Shown one piece after another: positions 53,907 to 62,059 of a DNA stretch of 64,000 nt. Made by a program: the position numbers and the translations under genes. The notes beneath the pieces were generated by a model that saw only the letters and a program-made list of their open reading frames with translations, did not search any database and was not told the DNA's origin. The DNA is from Paraburkholderia phenazinium (GTDB lineage: Bacteria; Pseudomonadota; Gammaproteobacteria; Burkholderiales; Burkholderiaceae). Location: assembly GCF_900100735.1 (NCBI RefSeq), contig NZ_FNCJ01000025.1, positions 35,224 to 99,223 on the forward strand, read 5' to 3'. Numbering within the stretch: the stretch's first letter is position 1; every line of letters begins with the position of its first letter.

Positions 53907-54344
53907 ATGGCAGATGTCCAGAAAACCGTGTTGATACGCCATTCGGCGGAACAGATGTTCGACCTCGTCACCGATGTCGCCGATTACCCCAATTTCCTCC
54001 CGTGGTGCGGCGGGGTCGAGATCCGTCGCCAGGACGAAGATGGCATGGAGGCGAAGATCGACATCAACTTCAAGGGCATCAAGCAGCACTTCGCCACCCG
54101 CAACAGCATGAAGCGGCCCGAGCGCATCGATATGGAGTTCGCGGACGGCCCGTTTCGCAAGTTCACCGGCTACTGGCGCTTTACGGCGTTGCGTGAGGAC
54201 GCCTGCAAGATCGAATTCGCGCTGCACTACGAATTCACCAACATCATCCTCGAGAAGATCATTGGCCCGGTGTTCAGCCATATTGCCAACACCTTCGTCG
54301 AATCGTTCGTGAAGCGCGCCGACCAGCGCTACGGTAAGGCATGA
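53907..54344 (+). CDS. RatA/COQ10-like START-domain protein
   Basis: A 145-residue helix-grip protein beginning MADVQKTVLIRHSAEQMFDL with DVADYPNFLPWCGGVEI and FANIILEK-type EFTNIILEKIIGPVFSHIAN. Members are named RatA (ribosome association toxin) in E. coli but are better supported as ubiquinone-binding COQ10 homologues. Start ATG 53907 is the family start. Next to smpB (divergent) and rnfH (overlapping), the conserved smpB-ratA-rnfH neighbourhood. Confidence 0.93.
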   Translation: MADVQKTVLIRHSAEQMFDLVTDVADYPNFLPWCGGVEIRRQDEDGMEAKIDINFKGIKQHFATRNSMKRPERIDMEFADGPFRKFTGYWRFTALREDACKIEFALHYEFTNIILEKIIGPVFSHIANTFVESFVKRADQRYGKA

Positions 54345-54673
54345 GCGCGATGCTGTCGATCGAAGTCTGCTACGCACTGCCCAATGAGCAGGCGCTGATC
54401 GCCGTCGAGCTGCCGGAGGGGGCAACCCTGCAGCAGGCGCTCGACGCCAGCGGCATCCTCAAACGCTATCCTCAGATCGATCTCGAGAAGCAGAAGGTGG
54501 GCGTGTTCGGGAAGTTGAAGCCGCTCGATACGGTGCTCGCCGACCATGACCGCGTGGAAGTCTACCGGCCCCTGATCGTCGATCCGAAGGCGGCGCGCCA
54601 GCGGCGCGTCGAGAAGACCCGCAAGGAAGGCTCGATCGAAGGGCGCAAGTGGCAGAACCGGGATTCGCGGTAG
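54341..54673 (+). CDS. RnfH-family ubiquitin-like protein
   Basis: A 110-residue beta-grasp protein: MSAMLSIEVCYALPNEQALI, then GATLQQALDASGI and KVGVFGKLKPLDTVLADHDR with VEVYRPLIVDPKAARQRR. All are RnfH/UPF0125 features. Function is unclear; genetic linkage is to ratA, and its start overlaps the ratA stop (ATGA). The tail after 90 is basic. Converges with the DMT permease. Confidence 0.93.
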   Translation: MSAMLSIEVCYALPNEQALIAVELPEGATLQQALDASGILKRYPQIDLEKQKVGVFGKLKPLDTVLADHDRVEVYRPLIVDPKAARQRRVEKTRKEGSIEGRKWQNRDSR

Positions 54674-54789
54674 GGGAAGCCTGCCCGGCGCTCAATGCGC
54701 CTCGATAGCCCGCTGCCGCCGCTGCGCCTGGCGCCCTCGTTGGCGGCGCGCGCCGGTTGACCCTCGGCCGCGCTGGCCAGTCCGGCCGC

Positions 54790-55773
54790 TCAATGTGCCG
54801 AGACCTGCGCCTTCTCTTCAATCGGCAGCGCCGCCGAATCGTCCCCCGCGTGCTGCCGCACCGACCAGCTCACACCCGCCACCAGCAACGCGATGGCCGC
54901 CATTTCGAGCGGACGCGGCAGCCGGTGGTCGTAAATGAACGCATAAAGCAGCGCAAACAGCGTTTCAAACACGATCATCTGGCCTGACAAGGTCAGCGGC
55001 AAGCGCTTCGAAGCGGCGTTCCACAGCCCGTTGCCGAGCCACGAGGCGCCGATCGCCAGCCCCAGATTGAGCACCCAGAAGGTGTGCCAGCGCGGGCTGT
55101 CGAGCGTCGTCTGCAGGCTGCCGGACGGCAGCAGCGCGATCACCAGCCACAGCGCCGCGCCGAGCGCTCCGGTCACCACACCCCACAAGACTGACCACTC
55201 GTTGCCGCTGAAATGATTCTGGCGCTGCAGATAGCGAGCGTTTTCGACCGCGAACCACGTCCAGCAGACCAGCGCCCCGACCGCGCAGGCAAGCCCGGCG
55301 AGCTTGCTGAGGATGCCGGCCGGCGTGCCCGCCGCCCCATCGGCGACGGTGAATACATCGACATTGATACAGGCGATGCCCGCCAGCACCATCGCCAGCG
55401 GCCACGCCAGACGGGCGAGCGGCACGGCGCCGTGGTCGCGGCGGCCGAGCAGGGTGACGGTGACCGGCAGCACGCCGACGATCAACGACGCTGGCGCAAT
55501 CCCGACCAGGTGCACGGCACTCGTCAGAAGAATGTAGTAGAGCAGGTTGCCGGCCAGCGCCAGCTTGACCAGCGCCACCAGATCTTCACGGGTCAGGCGG
55601 GTGACGAGCGAGCGCGCCATTGGCAGGGCGGCGGCCAGCGAGACGATGCCGTACATGGTGTAGCGGCCCGCGCTGAGGAGCAGCGGGGAAAAATCGGGCA
55701 ACATCCTCGGCACCAGAAACACCATGCCCCACAACGCCCCGGCCATGACGCCGTACGCTACACCACGCTGCAT
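54790..55773 (-). CDS. EamA/DMT-superfamily permease
   Basis: A 327-residue inner-membrane protein with about ten hydrophobic segments starting MQRGVAYGVMAGALWGMVFL; the first EamA half ends near 145 and the second runs to about 305. The C-terminal stretch is charged. Small-molecule exporter by family; substrate unknown. It differs clearly in sequence from the permease at 14.9 kb. Divergent from guaB across 242 bp. Confidence 0.85.
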   Translation of the reverse strand: MQRGVAYGVMAGALWGMVFLVPRMLPDFSPLLLSAGRYTMYGIVSLAAALPMARSLVTRLTREDLVALVKLALAGNLLYYILLTSAVHLVGIAPASLIVGVLPVTVTLLGRRDHGAVPLARLAWPLAMVLAGIACINVDVFTVADGAAGTPAGILSKLAGLACAVGALVCWTWFAVENARYLQRQNHFSGNEWSVLWGVVTGALGAALWLVIALLPSGSLQTTLDSPRWHTFWVLNLGLAIGASWLGNGLWNAASKRLPLTLSGQMIVFETLFALLYAFIYDHRLPRPLEMAAIALLVAGVSWSVRQHAGDDSAALPIEEKAQVSAH

Positions 55774-55960
55774 CGACTACTCCGACATAAAACTGAACAG
55801 GTGCGCAGCTTAACCGGGCGGCCGCAGGGTGTCTTGTTCGATCCTGCACTTGTCTGGAGAAACGAAACCGGATCGAACCCGACCCGAACGGCGAAGCGAA
55901 ATTCCTCTGCGAAAAGACCCTGGAAAATCAGCGGAAATTCGCTAACCTGCTGTTCGTGCA

Positions 55961-55989
55961 GTGAAAACCGGGGAGGTATCGCGTATAAT
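55961..55989 (+). promoter_or_regulatory. Candidate guaB promoter
   Basis: A perfect -10 TATAAT (55984-55989) lies 26 bp before the guaB ATG; 17 bp upstream of it is GTGAAA, a 4-of-6 match to the -35 consensus. The stretch between -10 and start (TCGCTTTTGCGCC) is GC-rich. Leader is very short. Confidence 0.65.
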
Positions 55990-56015
55990 TCGCTTTTGCG
56001 CCTATAGGATTTGCC

Positions 56016-57476
56016 ATGCGTCTGATCCAAACAGCACTCACGTTCGATGACGTGCTCCTCGTCCCGGCCTACTCCGATGTTCTGCCGCGCGACACCAGCC
56101 TCAAGACCAGGCTGACCCGCAACATTTCCCTGAACATGCCGCTCGTGTCCGCCGCCATGGACACCGTCACCGAAGCCCGCCTCGCGATTGCGATGGCGCA
56201 ACTGGGTGGCGTGGGCATCATCCACAAGAACCTCACGCCGGCTGAACAGGCGCGTGAAGTCGCCAAGGTGAAGCGCTTCGAATCGGGTGTGGTGCGCGAT
56301 CCGATCACGGTGCCGCCGCAAATGAAGGTGCGCGATGTGATCGCCCTGTCGCAGCAGCATGGCATTTCGGGCTTCCCGGTGGTGGAAGGTGCGCAACTGA
56401 TCGGCATCGTCACTAACCGCGACCTGCGCTTCGAAGAGCGTCTGGACGAGCCGGTGCGCAACATCATGACGCCGCGCGAGCGCCTCGTGACGGTCAAGGA
56501 AGGTACGCCGCTCGCCGAAGCCAAGGCGCTGATGCACAGCCACCGTCTGGAACGCGTGCTGGTCATCAACGACGCATTCGAACTGCGCGGCCTGATGACG
56601 GTGAAGGACATCACCAAGCAGACCGAACACCCGGATGCCTGTAAAGACGAACACGGCAAGCTGCGCGCAGGCGCCGCGGTCGGCGTCGGTGCGGACAACG
56701 AAGAGCGCGTGGAACTGCTGGTGCAAGCCGGCGTCGACGTGATCGTCGTGGACACCGCACACGGCCACAGCAAGGGCGTGCTCGAGCGCGTGCAGTGGGT
56801 CAAGAAGAATTTCCCGCATGTCGAAGTGATCGGCGGCAACATCGCTACCGCGGCCGCTGCCAAGGCGCTGGTCGAATACGGCGCGGACGGCGTCAAGGTC
56901 GGTATCGGCCCGGGCTCGATCTGCACCACACGTATCGTCGCAGGCGTCGGCGTGCCGCAAGTCACGGCGATCGCCAACGTCTCGGAAGCGCTCAAGGGCA
57001 CGGGTGTGCCGGTGATCGCCGACGGTGGCGTGCGTTTCTCGGGCGACGTCAGCAAGGCGCTGGCCGCCGGTGCGAGCGCTGTGATGATGGGCAGCATGTT
57101 CGCCGGCACCGAAGAAGCGCCGGGCGACGTGTTCCTGTATCAGGGCCGCCAGTACAAGTCGTACCGTGGCATGGGCTCGGTCGGCGCGATGAAAGACGGC
57201 GCAGCAGACCGCTACTTCCAGGACAACTCCGCGAACATCGACAAGCTGGTGCCGGAAGGTATCGAAGGCCGCGTCGCCTACAAGGGCTCGGTCACGGCGA
57301 TCCTGTACCAGCTGATCGGTGGCGTGCGCGCCAGCATGGGCTACTGCGGTTGCCGCACCATCTCCGAGATGAACGACAAGGCCGAGTTCGTGCAGATCAC
57401 TGGCGCAGGCTTGCGCGAGTCGCACGTTCACGACGTGCAGATCACCAAGGAAGCGCCTAACTACCACGTGGACTAA
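56016..57476 (+). CDS. guaB: Inosine 5'-monophosphate dehydrogenase
   Basis: Oxidises IMP to XMP, the first committed GTP step. The 486-residue TIM-barrel protein has two CBS domains (about 95-205, with RDPITVPPQMKVRDVIALS), the catalytic Cys near 304 in GIGPGSICTTRIVAGVG, and the flap ending YRGMGSVGAM. Start ATG 56016 with AGGATTTGCC in front. Followed 6 bp later by a membrane protein gene and then guaA. Confidence 0.97.
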   Translation: MRLIQTALTFDDVLLVPAYSDVLPRDTSLKTRLTRNISLNMPLVSAAMDTVTEARLAIAMAQLGGVGIIHKNLTPAEQAREVAKVKRFESGVVRDPITVPPQMKVRDVIALSQQHGISGFPVVEGAQLIGIVTNRDLRFEERLDEPVRNIMTPRERLVTVKEGTPLAEAKALMHSHRLERVLVINDAFELRGLMTVKDITKQTEHPDACKDEHGKLRAGAAVGVGADNEERVELLVQAGVDVIVVDTAHGHSKGVLERVQWVKKNFPHVEVIGGNIATAAAAKALVEYGADGVKVGIGPGSICTTRIVAGVGVPQVTAIANVSEALKGTGVPVIADGGVRFSGDVSKALAAGASAVMMGSMFAGTEEAPGDVFLYQGRQYKSYRGMGSVGAMKDGAADRYFQDNSANIDKLVPEGIEGRVAYKGSVTAILYQLIGGVRASMGYCGCRTISEMNDKAEFVQITGAGLRESHVHDVQITKEAPNYHVD

Positions 57477-57482
57477 TCGCCC

Positions 57483-58184
57483 ATGAAGCCGCTGCTGCGC
57501 GCTGTACTGATCATCGATGCCTTGCTGTTGCTGGCGTTCGGCCTGCTGTTCCTGTTGACGCCCTGGACTTCGCTGTACAACGCGCTGCAACTGGTGCAGG
57601 CCCAGCCCACCCTGGTGGGGCAGGGGCTCGGCATCGCGCTGATCGGGCTCGCGTGGCTGGCTTTCCATGCGTCCATCGACGGCGCGCTGACCGCCACGGT
57701 CGCCAAGGTCGTCGGGCATGTGAACTGGCTGGCGGGCCTCTTGATGCTGGTCTGGCTGATCGGCATGCACCGTCCTGAGTTGACCGGTTTCGGTCAGCTT
57801 ATCGCCGTGCTGGCCGGTGTGGTGCTGGTCGTCGTGGGCTTGGGCGGTGTGCGGCTGTCGGGCGCAGTACGGCGCCGCGAGCGGTTGCGCCTCGCTGAGG
57901 CCGTTGCTGCGGAACGTGCCGAAAAGCAGGCGGCGAAAGACGCTGCCAGGGGACGCGACGCGGTTACGTACCGGGCTGAACCCGCGGTAGTGGATCCTGT
58001 GCTGGAGCCCGTCGTGCCGCCTGCAGCGCGTCCTGCCAGCCCGATTAGTCCTGCCACCGGGCATCCGGTCGAACCGGACTTCGCTGCGGCAAACCGGCCA
58101 GGCGCGCTCTCGGCCAGCGACGTCGAAGCGCGCAGCGCCGCGGCGGATGCGCCGGGCGGGCCACGGCCGCCATTTCATGGCTGA
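57483..58184 (+). CDS. Small membrane protein of unknown function, between guaB and guaA
   Basis: A 233-residue protein with four hydrophobic segments (about 4-26, 42-62, 77-95, 105-125: AVLIIDALLLLAFGLLFLL, LGIALIGLAWLAF, VNWLAGLLMLVWLIG, IAVLAGVVLVVVGLGG) and a 100-residue soluble tail rich in Ala, Arg, Glu and Pro. I recognise no family with certainty. It is 6 bp after guaB, so surely co-transcribed, and precedes guaA by 221 bp. Nothing links it to purine synthesis except position. Confidence 0.7.
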   Translation: MKPLLRAVLIIDALLLLAFGLLFLLTPWTSLYNALQLVQAQPTLVGQGLGIALIGLAWLAFHASIDGALTATVAKVVGHVNWLAGLLMLVWLIGMHRPELTGFGQLIAVLAGVVLVVVGLGGVRLSGAVRRRERLRLAEAVAAERAEKQAAKDAARGRDAVTYRAEPAVVDPVLEPVVPPAARPASPISPATGHPVEPDFAAANRPGALSASDVEARSAAADAPGGPRPPFHG

Positions 58185-58405
58185 GGCCCGGAGCGCCACG
58201 CCACCTGCCGAAGCTTCCGGATTCCGTCTGCGCGCGTGCTTGATGGTGCGCTCGTTGCCGCGCTGGTTGCATGTGCTGCTGCGATCGCGTCACGCCCGAG
58301 CTTGCGCTGCCCGAGATGGCCTTACATCCTGGGCCGTTTTGAATTCAACGCCGCGCCTCGTGCGCGGCTTTCCTTATCCGTTCACTTTTGAATCCGTCCG
58401 CTGCC

Positions 58406-59989
58406 ATGCATGACAAAATCCTGATCCTCGACTTCGGTTCGCAAGTCACCCAATTGATTGCACGTCGCGTCCGCGAGGCGAACGTGTACTCGGAAATCCA
58501 TCCGTACGACGTCGACGCGGCGTTCATCCGCGACTTCGCGCCGAAGGGCGTGATCCTGTCGGGCGGCCCGAGCTCGGTCACCGAGACGGACACGCCGCGC
58601 GTGCCGCAAGCGGTGTTCGAACTCGGCGTGCCGGTGCTCGGCATCTGCTACGGCATGCAGGCAATGGCCGAGCAGCTTGGCGGCAAGGTCGAAAACGGCC
58701 ACGTGCGCGAGTTCGGTTACGCCGAAGTACGCGCGCGCAACCATACGAGCCTGCTCGAAGGCATTAGCGACTTCACGACGCCGGAAGGTCACGGCATGCT
58801 GAAGGTGTGGATGAGCCACGGCGACAAGGTGCTGGAAATGCCGGCAGGCTTCCAGCTGATGGCGTCCACGGAGTCGTGCCCGATCGCCGCAATGGCTGAC
58901 GAAGCACGCCATTTCTACGGCTTGCAGTGGCACCCGGAAGTCACGCACACGGTGCAGGGCCGCGCGATGATCGAGCGCTTTGTGCTGAAGATCTGCGGCG
59001 CGCGCTCCGATTGGGAAATGGGCCACTACGTCGATGAAGCGGTCGCGAAGATTCGCGAGCAGGTCGGCACCGAGCACGTGATCCTGGGGCTGTCGGGTGG
59101 CGTGGATTCGTCGGTGGCGGCGGCGTTGCTGCATCGTGCGATTGGCGATCAGCTGACCTGCGTGTTCGTCGATCACGGCCTGCTGCGTTTGAACGAAGCC
59201 GAGCAGGTGATGGCGACGTTCGCGGACCACCTCGGCGTGAAGGTGATTCACGTGGACGCGAGCGAAGTGTTCCTCTCGAAGCTCGCTGGCGTGACTGACC
59301 CGGAAGCGAAGCGCAAGATCATCGGCGCGGAATTCGTCGAAGTGTTCCAGGCTGAAGCCAACAAGCTGACTGATGCGAAGTGGCTGGCGCAAGGCACGAT
59401 TTACCCGGACGTGATCGAATCGGCAGGCAAGGGCAAGAAGGCCACGCAGACGATCAAGAGCCACCACAACGTGGGCGGTCTGCCGGAGACGCTGAATCTG
59501 AAGCTGCTCGAGCCGTTGCGCGAGCTGTTCAAGGACGAAGTGCGTGAACTCGGCGTGAAGCTTGGTTTGCCGCCCGCGATGGTGTATCGCCATCCGTTCC
59601 CGGGTCCGGGTCTGGGCGTGCGGATTCTGGGTGAAGTGAAGCGTGACTTTGCCGATCTGCTGCGCCGCGCGGATGCGATTTTCATTGAGACGCTGCGTAC
59701 CTTTATCGACAAGGAAACGGGTAAGTCGTGGTACGACTTGACGAGCCAGGCGTTTGCGGTGTTTCTGCCGGTGAAGAGCGTGGGGGTGATGGGCGATGGG
59801 CGGACTTATGAGTATGTCGTAGCGCTGCGTGCGGTGCAGACGCAGGACTTCATGACCGCGCATTGGGCACATCTGCCGCATGAACTGCTCGGGCATGTGT
59901 CGAACCGCATCATCAATGAAGTGCGGGGGATTAACCGGGTTGTTTATGACATCTCGGGGAAGCCGCCGGCGACAATCGAGTGGGAGTAG
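58406..59989 (+). CDS. guaA: GMP synthase (glutamine-hydrolysing)
   Basis: Converts XMP to GMP. The 527-residue protein has a class I glutamine amidotransferase domain with catalytic Cys81 in LGICYGMQAMA and LQWHPEVTHT, an ATP pyrophosphatase P-loop LSGGVDSSV near 230, and the C-terminal dimerisation domain with HPFPGPGLGVRILG. Start ATG 58406 gives the family N-terminus (MHDKILILDFGSQVTQLI). The intact 3' end abuts a tyrosine integrase gene; guaA 3' ends are a known insertion site for genomic islands. Confidence 0.97.
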   Translation: MHDKILILDFGSQVTQLIARRVREANVYSEIHPYDVDAAFIRDFAPKGVILSGGPSSVTETDTPRVPQAVFELGVPVLGICYGMQAMAEQLGGKVENGHVREFGYAEVRARNHTSLLEGISDFTTPEGHGMLKVWMSHGDKVLEMPAGFQLMASTESCPIAAMADEARHFYGLQWHPEVTHTVQGRAMIERFVLKICGARSDWEMGHYVDEAVAKIREQVGTEHVILGLSGGVDSSVAAALLHRAIGDQLTCVFVDHGLLRLNEAEQVMATFADHLGVKVIHVDASEVFLSKLAGVTDPEAKRKIIGAEFVEVFQAEANKLTDAKWLAQGTIYPDVIESAGKGKKATQTIKSHHNVGGLPETLNLKLLEPLRELFKDEVRELGVKLGLPPAMVYRHPFPGPGLGVRILGEVKRDFADLLRRADAIFIETLRTFIDKETGKSWYDLTSQAFAVFLPVKSVGVMGDGRTYEYVVALRAVQTQDFMTAHWAHLPHELLGHVSNRIINEVRGINRVVYDISGKPPATIEWE

Positions 59990-60317
59990 GCGGTAAAAAA
60001 TTCCAAATAAAATCAATGACTTGCGATGGATGATGTAAAAAGTTCTTTGTTGATCATTTCGTTGTAAGTCATTGATATAGAAGCGAAATTTTCGAAGATT
60101 CCAGAGACAGCCAGGCCGTTGTGCGCCGTAAAATGACGGTATAGCGGACGGTATGCGCCGAATGCACGATTGCAACTCGATAATTTACCGGCAGCGCGAT
60201 TCGGCCGCGACGGTAAAATTCTTTCCAAAAAGCTAGACGTGGTGCGGGTTTGCGGGCACATCGAGGGCTCGTGGTTGGTGACGGTAAAAGGTGTACCAAC
60301 CACGAGAACGAGAAACG
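59990..60317. promoter_or_regulatory. Presumed attachment and integrase-binding region
   Basis: No gene in 328 bp. An 11-bp inverted pair, ATCAATGACTT (60012-60022) and AAGTCATTGAT (60066-60076), is perfect. The motif GACGGTAAAA occurs directly at 60209-60218 and 60280-60289, with close copies GCGGTAAAAA at 59990 and CGGTAAATTA inverted at 60181-60190, plus ATGACGGTAT and GGACGGTATG near 60134-60153. Spaced copies of one motif beside an integrase resemble arm-type binding sites. The crossover core is probably in the last bases of guaA. Confidence 0.5.
60268..60306. repeat. Perfect 12-bp inverted repeat directly before the integrase start
   Basis: CTCGTGGTTGGT (60268-60279) and ACCAACCACGAG (60295-60306) are exact complements around 15 bases that contain GACGGTAAAA. 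It ends 11 bp before the integrase ATG, so it could be an operator for autoregulation or an mRNA hairpin near the ribosome binding site. Confidence 0.75.
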
Positions 60318-61580
60318 ATGCTCACCGAATTTGCACTCCGCAACCTTAAGCCCCGCACAGCCGCGTACAAGATCGCCGACCGCGACGGCATGTACGTCGC
60401 AGTATCTCCGGCGGGCACCATTTCCTTTCGATACGACTATCGCATTAACGGACGGCGAGAAACGCTGACAATCGGTCGCTATGGTCGAAGCGGCATCTCG
60501 CTGGCGTTAGCAAGGGAAAAGCTGCTAGACGCTCGTCGTGCTGTCCTTGAGGGCAAGTCGCCGGCCGTGGAGAAACAGCGGGAAAAGCAGCGGCGCGCTG
60601 TGGCGAAGACCTTCGGTGAATGGGCTGCTAGCTGGCTTGACGGAGCCAAAATGGCGGACACGACGCGGTCCGTGCGCAGGAGCATCGTCGTGCGCGATAT
60701 CCTGCCGGCCTTCAAGGAAAGGCTTCTTTCCGAGGTCACTGCTGACGATCTGCGGGCTCTCTGCATGCGGGTCAAGGAGCGTGGTGCGCCGGCAACCGCA
60801 GTTCATCTCCGCGATATCGTTAAGCAGATTTATGCTTACGCGAATCTGCACGGAGAGAAAGTCGAGAATCCGGCAGACGAGGTTGGCGTCGCATCGATCG
60901 CCACGTTTGTGCCGAAGGACCGAGTCCTCTCGCCGTTGGAAATTCGGCTCATGCATCGACAACTGGAGCAGGTGGCGACGTACCCGACGATCCGGCTGGC
61001 TTTGCGCCTCATTTTGCTGACGATGGTGCGTAAGAGCGAATTGATCGAGGCAACGTGGGATGAGGTCGATTTCGAAGCTGCGGTGTGGACCATACCGAAG
61101 TCCCGGATGAAAGCGCGGCGCGCCCACAACGTATATTTGTCCCGCCAGTCGATCGACATCATGGTGGCGCTGCATACCTGCGCGGCAGGTTCCCGATATG
61201 TGTTGCCTTCCCGCTATGCCGCGGATCGATGCATGTCCAAGGCGACATTAAATCGGGTTACGCAGCTCGTTGCCGAACGGGCAAAAGTGGCTGGACTGCC
61301 CTTGCAGCCATTCACCGTCCATGATTTAAGGCGCACGGGCTCAACGCTGCTTAACGAAGCGGGCTTCAATGGCGACTGGATCGAAAAGTCGCTGGCGCAC
61401 GGAGGGGATGGGCGGTCTTCGAGGGCGGTATACAACAAGGCCGAGTATGCCATACAGCGTCGGCATATGCTCCAGGAATGGGGGGACATGGTCGATGCAT
61501 GGGTGCGGGGAGGCGGGCATAGGCCGAATCTAATGCCTTTCGATATAGCTATGCCAGTGATCGTTGCCCGCGTGTTGTGA
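60318..61580 (+). CDS. int: Tyrosine site-specific integrase, P4 type
   Basis: Catalyses island integration and excision. The 420-residue protein has an N-terminal DUF4102-type arm-binding domain (MLTEFALRNLKPRTAAYKIA, DGMYVAVSPAGTISFRYDYR), a core-binding SAM-like domain (about 100-185), and a catalytic domain with Arg near 237 (MVRKSELIEATWDEV), HDLRRTGST near 335-343, LAHGG near 362 and nucleophile Tyr near 371 (AVYNKAEYA). All catalytic residues are present, so it should be active. Start ATG 60318; the upstream in-frame ATG at 60291 lies in the inverted repeat. Confidence 0.95.
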   Translation: MLTEFALRNLKPRTAAYKIADRDGMYVAVSPAGTISFRYDYRINGRRETLTIGRYGRSGISLALAREKLLDARRAVLEGKSPAVEKQREKQRRAVAKTFGEWAASWLDGAKMADTTRSVRRSIVVRDILPAFKERLLSEVTADDLRALCMRVKERGAPATAVHLRDIVKQIYAYANLHGEKVENPADEVGVASIATFVPKDRVLSPLEIRLMHRQLEQVATYPTIRLALRLILLTMVRKSELIEATWDEVDFEAAVWTIPKSRMKARRAHNVYLSRQSIDIMVALHTCAAGSRYVLPSRYAADRCMSKATLNRVTQLVAERAKVAGLPLQPFTVHDLRRTGSTLLNEAGFNGDWIEKSLAHGGDGRSSRAVYNKAEYAIQRRHMLQEWGDMVDAWVRGGGHRPNLMPFDIAMPVIVARVL

Positions 61581-62059
61581 GGTTAGGTGTCTTGCCGATG
61601 ATGCTCCGGTAGATTGCGGAATTGTCGGCGGGTGCTCAACAGCGGGATTGAGCTCTGTTCTTGGGCGCGATATGCGTGCGCCCAAGGACTAAACTCGGGC
61701 GGGCAATTCCGAACCGCATTCGTCAGATCTGTTCGGAATTACGTACTAGCCCTGCTCACATGCCGGATGTCGTCGTGCTCGCTAGTAGAAATGACACCTC
61801 ACGCGATGGCGTCCGTGATGAACGAGAGCCAATGATGTTGGTCGGCTTGGAAATGACTGAATTGATATGCCCACTATTCACTCCGGTTACAGTTGCATGT
61901 TGCGACCAGGCTTTCCTCGCCTGCATCCGAGGACCTCCGCTTCGGCAGTTGTCGTGGGGCGGTATGACGAATGGAAATACGCAGGCTCACGACTACTCCT
62001 CAAGTTCGTGCATTCGATGCCGCTAGCATAAGTATGATGAGTTTGTGAGAATCTTGTAG
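61581..62059. other. 479-bp stretch with no supported gene, two perfect hairpins
   Basis: Open frames at 61614-61835 and 61661-62026 lack ribosome binding sites and plausible protein composition. Two perfect inverted repeats stand out: CTTGGGCGC/GCGCCCAAG (61660-61668, 61678-61686) and AATTCCGAAC/GTTCGGAATT (61705-61714, 61731-61740). Neither has a T-run. It may hold decayed sequence, a regulatory RNA or an operator region for the next gene. Confidence 0.5.

Noticed and set aside
55758..58199. 813-codon minus-strand frame opposite guaB and the membrane protein gene
   Set aside because: His/Arg/Asp-rich shadow translation of real plus-strand genes, including the promoter.
61661..62026. 121-codon plus-strand frame between integrase and the Cys/His gene
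   Set aside because: No ribosome binding site, atypical composition and it crosses two perfect hairpins.
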